Origin: Eubacteriales bacterium mix99
GTDB lineage: Bacteria; Bacillota; Clostridia; Caldicoprobacterales; DTU083
Assembly (NCBI GenBank): GCA_038396605.1
Contig: CP121690.1
Span: 494,500 to 558,499 of the forward strand
Length of the DNA stretch: 64,000 nucleotides
Direction of reading: 5' to 3'
Below are positions 35,672 to 43,875 of this stretch, piece by piece (the first letter of the stretch is position 1; each line of letters starts with the position of its first letter). The position numbers and the translations under genes are program-made. Under the pieces are notes generated by a model that was not told the origin of the DNA, did not search any database, and saw only the letters and a list, made by a program, of their open reading frames with translations.

Positions 35672-36643
35672 TTACCAAAGACTGTTGTCGGAAACTTTCT
35701 GGCTGACCTTATTTGCCGCTACAATCAGGACAAAGCCCACCAGAGACTGGAACAGACCAATCGCGGTGGTGTATTCAAACCTTGCTCCCAGAATCCCTTC
35801 GCGATAGGTATAACTGCCGATGACATCCGAAATGGAATAGGTCTGCGGTGTCTGCAGCAATATGACCTTCTGGAAATCCGAACCCATAATGCCTCCGATG
35901 GACATAATCAGCATGATGGTAATCGTGGGGGTCAGGGCCGGCATGGTGATATGCCGGATCTTCTGAAAGCGCGATGCTCCGTCAATCGAAGCCACATCAT
36001 ACAGATTTGGATCAATATTGCTGATGGCTGCCAGATAGAGAATGGTTCCGTATCCCGCGCCTGTCCAGATGCCGGAGCCAATGAAGATGGTCCGAAACCA
36101 CTTTGGTTTCTGCAGAAACAGAATCGGTTTTTTTTCAAAAAAACTCAGGATCTGATTAAACAGACCTTCCCGTGAACAAAACTGCATCAACATCCCTGCA
36201 ACAATCATCGTCGACAGAAAGTATGGAAAATAGGAGATAGTCTGTACCGTCTTTTTGAACCTTCTGCCTCTCAGCTCATTGAACAGCAGTGCCAGAACAA
36301 TGGGAATCGGAAACGACCACAGCAAATTATAAACGCCCAGGGTGACTGTATTTTTGATGGTCCGGGTCGCCATGGGATTGCTGAAAAAATCCATAAAATT
36401 CTTCAGGCCCACCCACTCGCTTCCAAGCACCCCCTTTTTCACCGAGTAATCCTCAAAGGCAATGAGTACGCCATACATTGGAAAATAGTTAAATACCAGC
36501 ACAATGAGAAAACCCGGAAGGGCCATGAGAAGCAGCCATCGCTGCTTCCAGACCAACGACTTCCAATTCTTCCTGGTTCCTGTTGCTCCCGCCCGGACAT
36601 TTGTCCCGGCAGATTGCGTTTTGGAATTCAAACTGCTTTTCAT
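35672..36643 (-). CDS. Carbohydrate ABC transporter permease, LplB/YteP type
   Basis: 323 residues. The N-terminal soluble tail is followed by the first membrane helix (QRWLLLMALPGFLIVLVFNY), the conserved YGVLIAFEDYSVKKG loop, and later an EAA-type loop in LYDVASIDGASRFQKIRHIT. The ATG at 36643 has AGGAG five bases before it; the 29-codon ORF extension overlaps an intercistronic hairpin. No ATPase is encoded in the operon, so a shared MsmX-type ATPase elsewhere must energise it. It follows the alpha-mannosidase gene. Confidence 0.92.
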   Translation of the reverse strand: MKSSLNSKTQSAGTNVRAGATGTRKNWKSLVWKQRWLLLMALPGFLIVLVFNYFPMYGVLIAFEDYSVKKGVLGSEWVGLKNFMDFFSNPMATRTIKNTVTLGVYNLLWSFPIPIVLALLFNELRGRRFKKTVQTISYFPYFLSTMIVAGMLMQFCSREGLFNQILSFFEKKPILFLQKPKWFRTIFIGSGIWTGAGYGTILYLAAISNIDPNLYDVASIDGASRFQKIRHITMPALTPTITIMLIMSIGGIMGSDFQKVILLQTPQTYSISDVIGSYTYREGILGARFEYTTAIGLFQSLVGFVLIVAANKVSQKVSDNSLW

Positions 36644-36657
36644 CTCTTCTCCTTTCC

Positions 36658-36687
36658 AAACTTCAGGAAGGATTCCTCCTGAAGTTT
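36658..36687 (-). promoter_or_regulatory. Intercistronic hairpin between mannosidase and permease genes
   Basis: AAACTTCAGGA (36658-36668) pairs perfectly with TCCTGAAGTTT (36677-36687) over eight bases. It starts three bases after the mannosidase stop and ends before the permease ribosome site. No T-run follows. It may protect or partly attenuate the transcript. Confidence 0.6.
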
Positions 36688-36689
36688 GC

Positions 36690-39656
36690 TTATTTGCCTG
36701 CCATATCCATGATAAATGTCGTAATCTCATACGGGTTCATATGCAGATGAAGCCTGCGGCCTTCCGGAAGAAGCGTTTGCTCCGGCTTTTCCATCAGGTT
36801 GCACAGGGTAACCTTCTCCACCCCTTCCGGAAGGGTAATGCAGCAATCCGTGCATTCCCCATAGGTCTCATACATACGGACCACAATCCCGTCATGCTCT
36901 TCTGCCTTTTTGACGGTGGAAAGAATCACATTGTCCTGATCCACCTTTATGAAACTCTCCTCCGGACGCAGGATACCGGTTCCCCTATAGACCTTCAGCG
37001 GATTGTTGAAGGCAAGAGCAGTCTGCTCCACCAGGGCTTTGTGCTCATTTCCGACATGCGGATAAAGGGCATAGCGGAAGGTATGCTTCCCCTGATCCGC
37101 ATCCTTGCCGGGGCTGTTGGTGCTGCGGAGAAGTGCCAGATCCAGCACGTTGTCATAGAGTTTATGACCGTATTTGCAGTCATTCAGCAAAGCCACTCCA
37201 TAATCTTCACGGGACAGATCCACCCATTTATGGGCACAGCGTTCAAAACGGGAACGCTGCCATGTGGTATTCCGGTTCGTGCTGTACCGAATGTTTCCAA
37301 ACTGAATGTCGCACGTCACTTCCTCTGCATCGATCACAACCGGGAAGGAAGTCCGGAGCATTTTCTGCTTCTCATGCCAGTCCACCTTCGTATCAAACTG
37401 GAGAAGTCTGCTGTCCTGCTGCAGATAGATGGTTTGCTGAAGATCGGAATCGCCAAAGCGGTAATGCTGCTGCATCACTGCATTTACCCCGTCCAGGGAG
37501 GCTTTTTGCTCCACCAGTTCAAACGCGCGGGGTTTCTGCTCGTCATAATACACTTCAATGTCCCATGCGTTCCCGTCTTCTTCGTTATAAACGGCCAGCC
37601 GGTTTGCCACCTGCCCGTCCGGCAGCACTTCCACTCCGTTCTGCCTGTCAAAAATCGAGACAATGCTTCCGTCCCTGCCAAACCGCACGCTCAGATTTTC
37701 ATTTTCAATCCGAAGATCTTCGGCCTCCAGTGCGGTGCTCCGTTCCGCCTTGTCAAACTGTCCGGTGGCCGCAAAAGCCGGCACCGTCACCTGATACCAT
37801 CCGTTATCCTTCTTCAGGTATTCCGTCCGGTCAAATCCCTGGGTATTCACAGCCAGTTCCCCGGCAAACAGGTCTTCATACAGCTCCCTGATCATTTTCA
37901 GTGTCTTGTCATAAAGAATCCGATAGCGGGGGACACTCTCGTCATAAACCCGTTTGATGGCGGATCCCGGTATAATGTCATGGAACTGGTACAGCAGTAC
38001 TTCCTTCCATATATCCGCAATCTCTTCCCGGGGATATTCCTTCCCGCCGTACTGCTCTGCCAGTACTGCCGCAAACTCCAGATCGTGCAGGGCATTTTCC
38101 ATGTAGCGGTTATATTTCTTGTTGCGGGCCTGGGTTGTAAACGTACCGCGGTGCTTTTCAAGATAGAGTCCGCCCCGCCACTCGGGATATTCCTCCGTGT
38201 TCCGGTCAATATCATGAAAGAAATCCCTGGCAAAGCGCTGCACCGTTGGAGACAGTCCTTCCAGGTTCTTCATCCTTTTCAGCTTTTCCAGATGATAGGC
38301 TGAAGGACCGCCGCCGCCGTCTCCCACACCGAACAGCGCCAGCGCCTGATCGCACAGGCCCTTCTCATGGTAGTTCTTTTCAATCTTCCTTACCGATGCC
38401 GGGGAAGCCTGGCTGTTATAGGTTTCCTCCGGCAGCATATGCGCCAGCACCACAGAGCCGTCCAGCCCTTTCCAGCGAAAGGTATGATACGGAAACGTAT
38501 TGTGATCGTTCCAGGACATTTTCTGCGTCATAAAATACTTCAGACCGCTTTTCCGCATAATCTGTGGAAGCGATGCCGTAAATCCGAAGCAGTCCGGCAG
38601 CCATACATTATCCACTTCCGCATCAAATTCCCTTTTCCAGAATTCCGTGCCGAACAGGATCTGCCGGACCAGCGATTCCCCTCCGGGCAGGTTGGTATCC
38701 GCCTCCACCCACATTCCACCCTGAGGCTCAATCCGTCCCTCTTTCACACGTTGTTTGATCCGTTCAAACAGCTGGGGATAATACATCTTCATCCAAAGCA
38801 ATAACTGTGGCTGACTGACCCCAAAGACATAGTCCCCATAGCGGTCCATAAGCTGATCCACCGTGGAAAGGGTGCGCGCGCCCTTGCGAATGGTCTCGCG
38901 GATCGGCCACAGCCATGCCAGATCGATATGGGCATTTCCAATAAAGTTTACCGTCAGGGACGGTGTGCCGCCAACCTTTGCCAGCTCTTTTTCTAAAATT
39001 TTCCTTGCGTGCTTTGCCTCTTCCTCCGTGTCATCATAAAAAACATTGATGGAATCGTTCAGCGCCCGGATAATGCTGGACCGCCTCGGCCCTTCCTCCA
39101 TGCAATGAAAAGCTTCCCTGAGGGTATAGAAATCATAATAAAAGGCCCGAAGCTCCGGATACAGGACCGCCACAAAGGCTTCCTTCAAATCACCGCTGTC
39201 CACATAATTGCCAAACAGGTCATTGCAGCCGGCATCCACCCACAGATCAATCCTGCCGTCCTTCGTCCCGAGTAAATCCAGGGGAACAACATGCTTCCGG
39301 ACTGAACCAAATTCATGAACAACGCTGCCATGAGTCAGTCCGGTCAGGGGTCCGCGCTTTTCATCATAGCAAAGACCTTCCCCGCTTACGTCAATCAGCA
39401 GAACCAGATTTTCCCCCTGGCTTTCCGCCGGAATCTCCCCGGTAAAGTGCATCCAGGCGCAGTCAAACAGATCTCCCCAGTGATCCCCCGCCTTTAAATC
39501 CTTTTTCTCACCGGTAAACCGATCTTCATAACGAACAGGTTCCCTGGTGATATAAGCAGTACAGTTCAGATCCCCTATTACCTTATAATACTTGTGAACC
39601 AGTCTCCCCATAAAATTGTCGATGCGATGCATTGTGTTTTTTTCAAATTGGTACAT
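36690..39656 (-). CDS. Alpha-mannosidase, glycoside hydrolase family 38
   Basis: Cytoplasmic exo-alpha-mannosidase of 988 residues, no signal peptide. The catalytic domain begins NFIGNAHIDLAWLWPIRETI (metal-binding His and Asp), with the nucleophile region GGMWVEADTNLPGGESLVRQ (Asp in EADTNL), WLPDCFGFTASLPQI and FMTQKMSWND. The C-terminal beta-sandwich domains contain DIQFGNIRYSTNRNT and the ending NPYEITTFIMD. It is the first gene of the operon with the LplB/LplC permeases and binding protein, so imported mannosides are probably hydrolysed inside the cell. AAAGGGG precedes the ATG. Confidence 0.94.
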   Translation of the reverse strand: MYQFEKNTMHRIDNFMGRLVHKYYKVIGDLNCTAYITREPVRYEDRFTGEKKDLKAGDHWGDLFDCAWMHFTGEIPAESQGENLVLLIDVSGEGLCYDEKRGPLTGLTHGSVVHEFGSVRKHVVPLDLLGTKDGRIDLWVDAGCNDLFGNYVDSGDLKEAFVAVLYPELRAFYYDFYTLREAFHCMEEGPRRSSIIRALNDSINVFYDDTEEEAKHARKILEKELAKVGGTPSLTVNFIGNAHIDLAWLWPIRETIRKGARTLSTVDQLMDRYGDYVFGVSQPQLLLWMKMYYPQLFERIKQRVKEGRIEPQGGMWVEADTNLPGGESLVRQILFGTEFWKREFDAEVDNVWLPDCFGFTASLPQIMRKSGLKYFMTQKMSWNDHNTFPYHTFRWKGLDGSVVLAHMLPEETYNSQASPASVRKIEKNYHEKGLCDQALALFGVGDGGGGPSAYHLEKLKRMKNLEGLSPTVQRFARDFFHDIDRNTEEYPEWRGGLYLEKHRGTFTTQARNKKYNRYMENALHDLEFAAVLAEQYGGKEYPREEIADIWKEVLLYQFHDIIPGSAIKRVYDESVPRYRILYDKTLKMIRELYEDLFAGELAVNTQGFDRTEYLKKDNGWYQVTVPAFAATGQFDKAERSTALEAEDLRIENENLSVRFGRDGSIVSIFDRQNGVEVLPDGQVANRLAVYNEEDGNAWDIEVYYDEQKPRAFELVEQKASLDGVNAVMQQHYRFGDSDLQQTIYLQQDSRLLQFDTKVDWHEKQKMLRTSFPVVIDAEEVTCDIQFGNIRYSTNRNTTWQRSRFERCAHKWVDLSREDYGVALLNDCKYGHKLYDNVLDLALLRSTNSPGKDADQGKHTFRYALYPHVGNEHKALVEQTALAFNNPLKVYRGTGILRPEESFIKVDQDNVILSTVKKAEEHDGIVVRMYETYGECTDCCITLPEGVEKVTLCNLMEKPEQTLLPEGRRLHLHMNPYEITTFIMDMAGK

Positions 39657-39686
39657 TGGCCGCCCCTTTCCTGCTGCAAGGTTTTA

Positions 39687-39768
39687 TTTACAATGTAAAA
39701 TTATATTATCACATATTTGTATATATTTCAAGCAATTTATTGTATACTTTATTGCTTATCATTTGTAT
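39687..39768 (-). promoter_or_regulatory. Promoter and candidate operators of the mannosidase operon
   Basis: On the minus strand TTGAAA (39726-39731) and TAATAT (39703-39708) are 17 bases apart. Just downstream is a perfect 13-base palindrome, TTTACAATGTAAA (39687-39699). In addition TTGTAT recurs on the plus strand at 39717, 39740 and 39763, exactly 23 bases apart and flanking the -35. These are good candidates for sites of the convergent GntR/LacI-type regulator; AraR boxes have a related TTTGTAC core. The rest of the intergenic region to 40027 shows no gene. Confidence 0.65.
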
Positions 39769-40027
39769 TTCCCTCCAAATAGAAGGGGCCTGTTCCGCCC
39801 GGAAGCTCATTCAGGAAATTGCGGAAATCCCGGCGCCTGAAAAAGTCACAGGAAACTGTCCTTTTTTTTATTAAAGTGTCAGAAAAAGAAGGAATTGCCT
39901 TGCTTGCGGCGAATAAGAAAGTAGAAACGATATATACAATTGTCTATACATTGTGCGCAGTGGAGGATATCCATTATTTATGAAGGCTGTTGGATTATGA
40001 GATGGAAAGAGAGGATTATGCGGATTT

Positions 40028-40666
40028 ATGGCGGAACTGGAAAGCATCGAAGAGTATCAGCAACTGTTGAATAAGATCCCCGGAGTTCTGTCTTCCAGAA
40101 TTATTACGGATGACCACTCAAATATAACAGATGTACATGTCCTTTCTACTACCAACCGCGGGCCAAAGCAGATTGTCCGGGATGTTCAGTCTGCCATGCT
40201 TGCAAAATATAATGTATCCGTGGATCACAAGATCATCAGTGTCGCTCAGATAGAGGATAAGAGTGTCACCAAACGGGAGATCCGGCTGGTGATCGAAAGT
40301 ATAAAAATGCAGAGTGAACAGGGAAAGGTGATGGCCAGCGTTATTCTGTCCAGCGACGATCAAACCTTTGAAGGGATTGCTTCCGGGGGGAATTCCGCAA
40401 GAGGACGTATGCGGGTGGCAGTATCTGCCACACTACAGGCAATCCATCGGTTTCTGAACAAGGATTTCGTATTTTTATTATCCGATGCTGTGGAGGTCCA
40501 TCTGGCGGATCGTCAGGCAATCGTTGTTTCCATCCTGCATATTGCAGACTTCGGCGAGGAGTATCTTTGCGGATCCGCCATGATCAAGGGCAACGACGAT
40601 GATGCCGTTGTAAAGGCCACATTGGATGCGGTCAACCGGAGGTTATACCAGCATTATTCCAGATAG
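40028..40666 (+). CDS. Conserved hypothetical protein of the HD-GYP cluster
   Basis: 212 residues, not a named family to me. The N-terminal 65 residues (YQQLLNKIPGVLSSRIITDD; TDVHVLSTTNRGPKQIVRDV) form a beta-alpha-beta unit. The C-terminal part has two similar beta-beta-alpha stretches, TFEGIASGGNSARGRMRVAV and EYLCGSAMIKGNDDDAVVKA, each followed by a helix. I recall similar proteins beside HD-domain genes in Firmicutes. The ribosome site is weak: GAGAGG lies 13 bases before the ATG. It is the first of four collinear plus-strand genes and its function is unknown. Confidence 0.7.
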   Translation: MAELESIEEYQQLLNKIPGVLSSRIITDDHSNITDVHVLSTTNRGPKQIVRDVQSAMLAKYNVSVDHKIISVAQIEDKSVTKREIRLVIESIKMQSEQGKVMASVILSSDDQTFEGIASGGNSARGRMRVAVSATLQAIHRFLNKDFVFLLSDAVEVHLADRQAIVVSILHIADFGEEYLCGSAMIKGNDDDAVVKATLDAVNRRLYQHYSR

Positions 40667-40777
40667 CAAGTATCATGATTGCCTATAAGCCAAAACATCG
40701 ACAACAATACAGCGGAGCGGATATAGCCTGTCTGTCTAGCGAAGGACAGAGATTGAAAAATAGGGGGGCTATATTCC

Positions 40778-40867
40778 ATGAAGAAGATTGGAGCATCGGT
40801 ATTGACATTGGTTACGAGTTTAGTATCCTTGTTACTTGCCAGCGGTGCAATGTTTTCTATCAGATAA
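40778..40867 (+). CDS. 29-residue membrane peptide
   Basis: Small ORF reading MKKIGASVLTLVTSLVSLLL then ASGAMFSIR, with AGGGGG nine bases before the ATG. A two-lysine start plus one hydrophobic span fits a single-pass small membrane protein. It sits between the hypothetical gene and the HD-GYP gene, all on the same strand. The strong ribosome site and composition argue for a real gene; its function is unknown and a role in modulating the membrane HD-GYP protein is only a guess. Confidence 0.6.
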   Translation: MKKIGASVLTLVTSLVSLLLASGAMFSIR

Positions 40868-40929
40868 CGGATGAGACATAAAATACATCGATGTTTTGGC
40901 TTTCTTTATCATTAAGGGGAATTGCTTCA

Positions 40930-42249
40930 ATGAATAGAAAGCTATTGTTTACTATATCTGCTTTGAGTATCATCAGCCTGTCCCTTACAATATACTGTAT
41001 CTTACAAGTCAAAAGTATAGACATTTGGAATCTGATATACTGGATTGTCCTGACTTCCCTGCTTGAATCCTTACCAATATATATAAAAGAAGACCGGGCA
41101 GTCAGTGTGAGCTTTGCCGTCCTGCTGGCCTGCCACCTTAACAACGGTCCCTATTTTACTGCATTGGTAGCATCCTGTGGAAGTGTTTTGGTATTTATAA
41201 AAAATCAGGATGGTACCTGGAAGCATCCCTTTAATTTACCTTTTTATAAGACGTTGATGAATTACTCGAATTTTACGATATCCATATTTACTGCCGGGGT
41301 TCTCTATGACACATGGATCAAAACATACCCCGTATTTATCAATCCCATCCTGAACATCGTTCTGATCTTTCTCTATCTGACCGTGGTTTTTTTGCTGAAC
41401 TCCACCATCATGGCACTCTATACATCCCTTATGCGGAAAAAAGCATTTCAGAAAACCTGGACCAGTGAGACATTGTGGGCTTATCCCAATTTTATAGCCA
41501 TCGCTCCCCTCGGCTACTTTCTCTCCGTTCTGTACCGGATCCCAAACGGTTCCCTCTATGTTCTTCTGCTTCTTGGCCCGCTTTTGCTGGCCCGTCATTC
41601 CTTCAAGCTGTACCTGGATTCCAGGGAGCAGTATTACAAGACCATCCGGACGCTTACTGCGGCCATCGAAGCAAAGGATAAGTATACGGAAAGCCATTCC
41701 AAACGGGTGGAATACTACGCGGGGCGCATTGCCCGGAAACTGCGGGTTTCGTCCGGAGAAGCCGAATCCATCCGTACGGCTGCCTTGCTGCACGACATAG
41801 GCAAAATAGGGATCAGGGACTCGGTCCTTTCCAAACCAGACCGGCTTTCCGATGAGGAATTGGCAATGATCCGGCAGCATCCCGGCATAGGAATAAAGAT
41901 CCTGGAAGAGGTCACTTTCCCGGGACATGTAAAGGACGCCATTCTCCACCATCATGAAAGATACGACGGTGACGGATACCCGGATAATCTGAAAGGGGAT
42001 CAGGTCTCCAGGGATGCTTACATTCTGGCCGCAGCGGATGCCTATGATGCCATGACTTCGGACCGGCCTTATCGGAAAGCGATGTCCAGGGATGCCGCCA
42101 TTGAAAACATCAGAAAGGAAAAGGGTGCCCAATTTCATCCCGATATAGCCGATGCCCTGATCTCCGTCCTGGAAGAAGAAGGTGCAGTCGATAGCGAAAA
42201 AAGGAAAGACGGGAAAGAGAGAAAAAAGCAGAAAGGAAAAGATACGTAA
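40930..42249 (+). CDS. Membrane HD-GYP domain protein, probable c-di-GMP phosphodiesterase
   Basis: 439 residues. The N-terminal half holds about six membrane segments, a sensor of the kind seen in MASE-type proteins. The C-terminal half is an HD-GYP domain: ESHSKRVEYYAGRIA, LLHDIGKIGIRDSVL (HD pair), MIRQHPGIGIKIL, ILHHHERYDGDGYPDNLKGD and AAADAYDAMTSDRPYRKAM. The GYP motif is present (DGDGYP), so c-di-GMP hydrolysis is likely. The ATG at 40930 has AAGGGGA upstream; the longer ORF is less likely. A very basic tail (KRKDGKERKKQKGK) ends the protein, two bases before the DUF5317 gene. Confidence 0.9.
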   Translation: MNRKLLFTISALSIISLSLTIYCILQVKSIDIWNLIYWIVLTSLLESLPIYIKEDRAVSVSFAVLLACHLNNGPYFTALVASCGSVLVFIKNQDGTWKHPFNLPFYKTLMNYSNFTISIFTAGVLYDTWIKTYPVFINPILNIVLIFLYLTVVFLLNSTIMALYTSLMRKKAFQKTWTSETLWAYPNFIAIAPLGYFLSVLYRIPNGSLYVLLLLGPLLLARHSFKLYLDSREQYYKTIRTLTAAIEAKDKYTESHSKRVEYYAGRIARKLRVSSGEAESIRTAALLHDIGKIGIRDSVLSKPDRLSDEELAMIRQHPGIGIKILEEVTFPGHVKDAILHHHERYDGDGYPDNLKGDQVSRDAYILAAADAYDAMTSDRPYRKAMSRDAAIENIRKEKGAQFHPDIADALISVLEEEGAVDSEKRKDGKERKKQKGKDT

Positions 42250-42251
42250 AA

Positions 42252-42815
42252 ATGATATTGCTGATCCTGTTGTTTGTCGCCGCCGTCGGCATTGGCCTGA
42301 TCCGGGGCGGCAGGATATCCAATCTGACCCATATTAAAATCAGGCGTCCGTGGCTGATCTTTCTATCTGTTCTTGTCGAATATATTTTGATCTATCTGAT
42401 GAGAAATACGTCCCGGATCACCCAGCCCCTGGCATGCCTGTTTCTGTTTTTACAATATCTTCTGCTGTTTCTGTTTTTATGGGAGAATCGGATGCTTTCA
42501 TACATCTGGCTGATTGGCATGGGCAGCTTTCTGAACTTCCTTGTCATCCTGGTCAACAAGGGCTCCATGCCCCTGTCAAAAGCAGCCATGACGGTGGACG
42601 CCAATTCCAGAAACATGCAGTATCTGGCAAATGGTAAATACCTGACCTATCACATTCTGAACAGCAACTCAAAACTGTGGTTGCTTGGAGATGTTATTTT
42701 TGTCCCTCCCCCGGTCCAATCCTTTCTCAGTATCGGAGATATAATTCTGTTCCTCGGTATCCTGCTGCTGATTCAGAATATCATAGCGGGAAAACCGGAA
42801 AGAAAAGCGTCGTGA
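42252..42815 (+). CDS. DUF5317 integral membrane protein
   Basis: 187 residues with about five membrane helices. The motif VNKGSMPLSKAAMT and the region LGDVIFVPPPVQSFLSIGDI with a following helix are typical of DUF5317. It begins two bases after the HD-GYP stop with its ribosome site inside that gene, so the two are coupled. Function unknown; membrane partner of the HD-GYP sensor is a reasonable inference from the coupling. Confidence 0.82.
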   Translation: MILLILLFVAAVGIGLIRGGRISNLTHIKIRRPWLIFLSVLVEYILIYLMRNTSRITQPLACLFLFLQYLLLFLFLWENRMLSYIWLIGMGSFLNFLVILVNKGSMPLSKAAMTVDANSRNMQYLANGKYLTYHILNSNSKLWLLGDVIFVPPPVQSFLSIGDIILFLGILLLIQNIIAGKPERKAS

Positions 42816-42866
42816 CAGATAAAGTGTCTCCTCCTTCCCATTGGAGTCAACAGATGAACACAAAAA

Positions 42867-42910
42867 AACAGGATGGATCCGGTCCACCCTGTTCTGCTTT
42901 ATTTTTTTAT
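42867..42910. terminator. Bidirectional terminator between DUF5317 and hsp20
   Basis: AACAGGATGG (42867-42876) pairs with CCACCCTGTT (42884-42893) with one mismatch. The plus strand continues into CTGCTTTATTTTTTT, and the minus strand into a run of seven T, so both convergent genes can use it. Confidence 0.82.
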
Positions 42911-42962
42911 CCTCTTTTTGGAGGCTGCTGTTTTATCCGTTGACTTTCATCAATTGCTTTCA

Positions 42963-43418
42963 TCAATTGATTTGAATCCGGTGATCCCTTTTCTTCTGTT
43001 CTTCCGCCTTTGGCAAAGTCAGTGTCAGGACACCATTTTCAAATTCTGCCTTTACATCCTCCGGCTTGATACCATTTACGTAAAAACTTCTGCTCATGGA
43101 GCTATATCTGCGCTCCCTGCGAATGTAGTTCTTATCCTTATCCTCCTCTTCGTTGTGATCTTCTCTCTGAACGGCAATGGTCAATCTGTCGTCCCGCAGT
43201 TCTACATTGATTTCATCCTTTTTCACACCGGGCAGTTCTGCTTCAACGACATAGTCATTATCATTCTCCCGGATATCAACCTTCATCTGATCATTGGAAT
43301 CATACAGGCTCGGGAAGTCGCTGAAGAAGTTATCGAACCAATACTCCGGATCGAAAAAGTCTCTTGCCCTCTGAACATCCATATTCCTTCTGTTACGATA
43401 CGGTGTTAATCCAAACAT
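42963..43418 (-). CDS. Small heat shock protein, Hsp20/alpha-crystallin family
   Basis: ATP-independent holdase chaperone, 151 residues. The alpha-crystallin domain runs from MKVDIRENDNDYVVEAELPG to VKAEFENGVLTLTLPKAE, ending with the conserved GVLTLTLPK strand, and the C-terminal HRIQIN supplies the I-x-I type tail. The ATG at 43418 has AGGAGG seven bases upstream; the ATG two codons earlier is too close. The promoter carries a CtsR-type heat-shock operator. Confidence 0.95.
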   Translation of the reverse strand: MFGLTPYRNRRNMDVQRARDFFDPEYWFDNFFSDFPSLYDSNDQMKVDIRENDNDYVVEAELPGVKKDEINVELRDDRLTIAVQREDHNEEEDKDKNYIRRERRYSSMSRSFYVNGIKPEDVKAEFENGVLTLTLPKAEEQKKRDHRIQIN

Positions 43419-43492
43419 AACCATTCCTCCTGTTTGTATTTTATATCCTGTCAGGAAAAGTCATCTCATTTCATTCCTTTTCATCTTCTGCC

Positions 43493-43548
43493 TTTGACTT
43501 TCCTTGACCTTCAGTATTATTTATATCACCTCTCGCGGAAAATCACAA
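43493..43548 (-). promoter_or_regulatory. hsp20 promoter with CtsR box
   Basis: On the minus strand TTGTGA (43543-43548) and TATAAA (43520-43525) are 17 bases apart. Just downstream, plus-strand 43493-43509 reads TTTGACTTTCCTTGACC, matching the CtsR tandem heptamer (TTTGACC, three bases, TTTGACC) with two mismatches. CtsR represses clp and small heat-shock genes in Firmicutes by blocking the start region, as the position here suggests. The rest of 43425-43875 is AT-rich without a gene. Confidence 0.78.
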
Positions 43549-43731
43549 CAGTAAAATTCAGCCTTATATCTTAATCTATACGGTTTATCTAAATATATCT
43601 GTTTATATCTCTTATTATCTCTTTATTTCATGCTATTTTAAAATAAATTCATCCCCCAACAGCAATTGATCCTGTAAAGCGAACTTCCAATGCATGCCAT
43701 GGGACTTAAGATTGATAAATCACCATATAAA

Positions 43732-43760
43732 TTGACAGCCTCCTCCTGTGCCTGTATACT
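43732..43760 (+). promoter_or_regulatory. Promoter of the Gfo/Idh/MocA oxidoreductase gene
   Basis: TTGACA (43732-43737) and TATACT (43755-43760), 17-base spacer, about 115 bases before the start codon. Confidence 0.75.
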
Positions 43761-43875
43761 GATTAGGATCTCCAGAAAGTGTATTTGAGCCAATATTTTC
43801 ACATTCTTTGCCCGTACCATGATAAAATGGCATAAAAAGATAAGAATAAAGAAAAAGAAGAAGGAGGTACTCAGG

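Noticed and set aside
36504..38303. Plus-strand open frame of 599 codons
   Set aside because: Antisense to the alpha-mannosidase and permease genes, which have clear family motifs.
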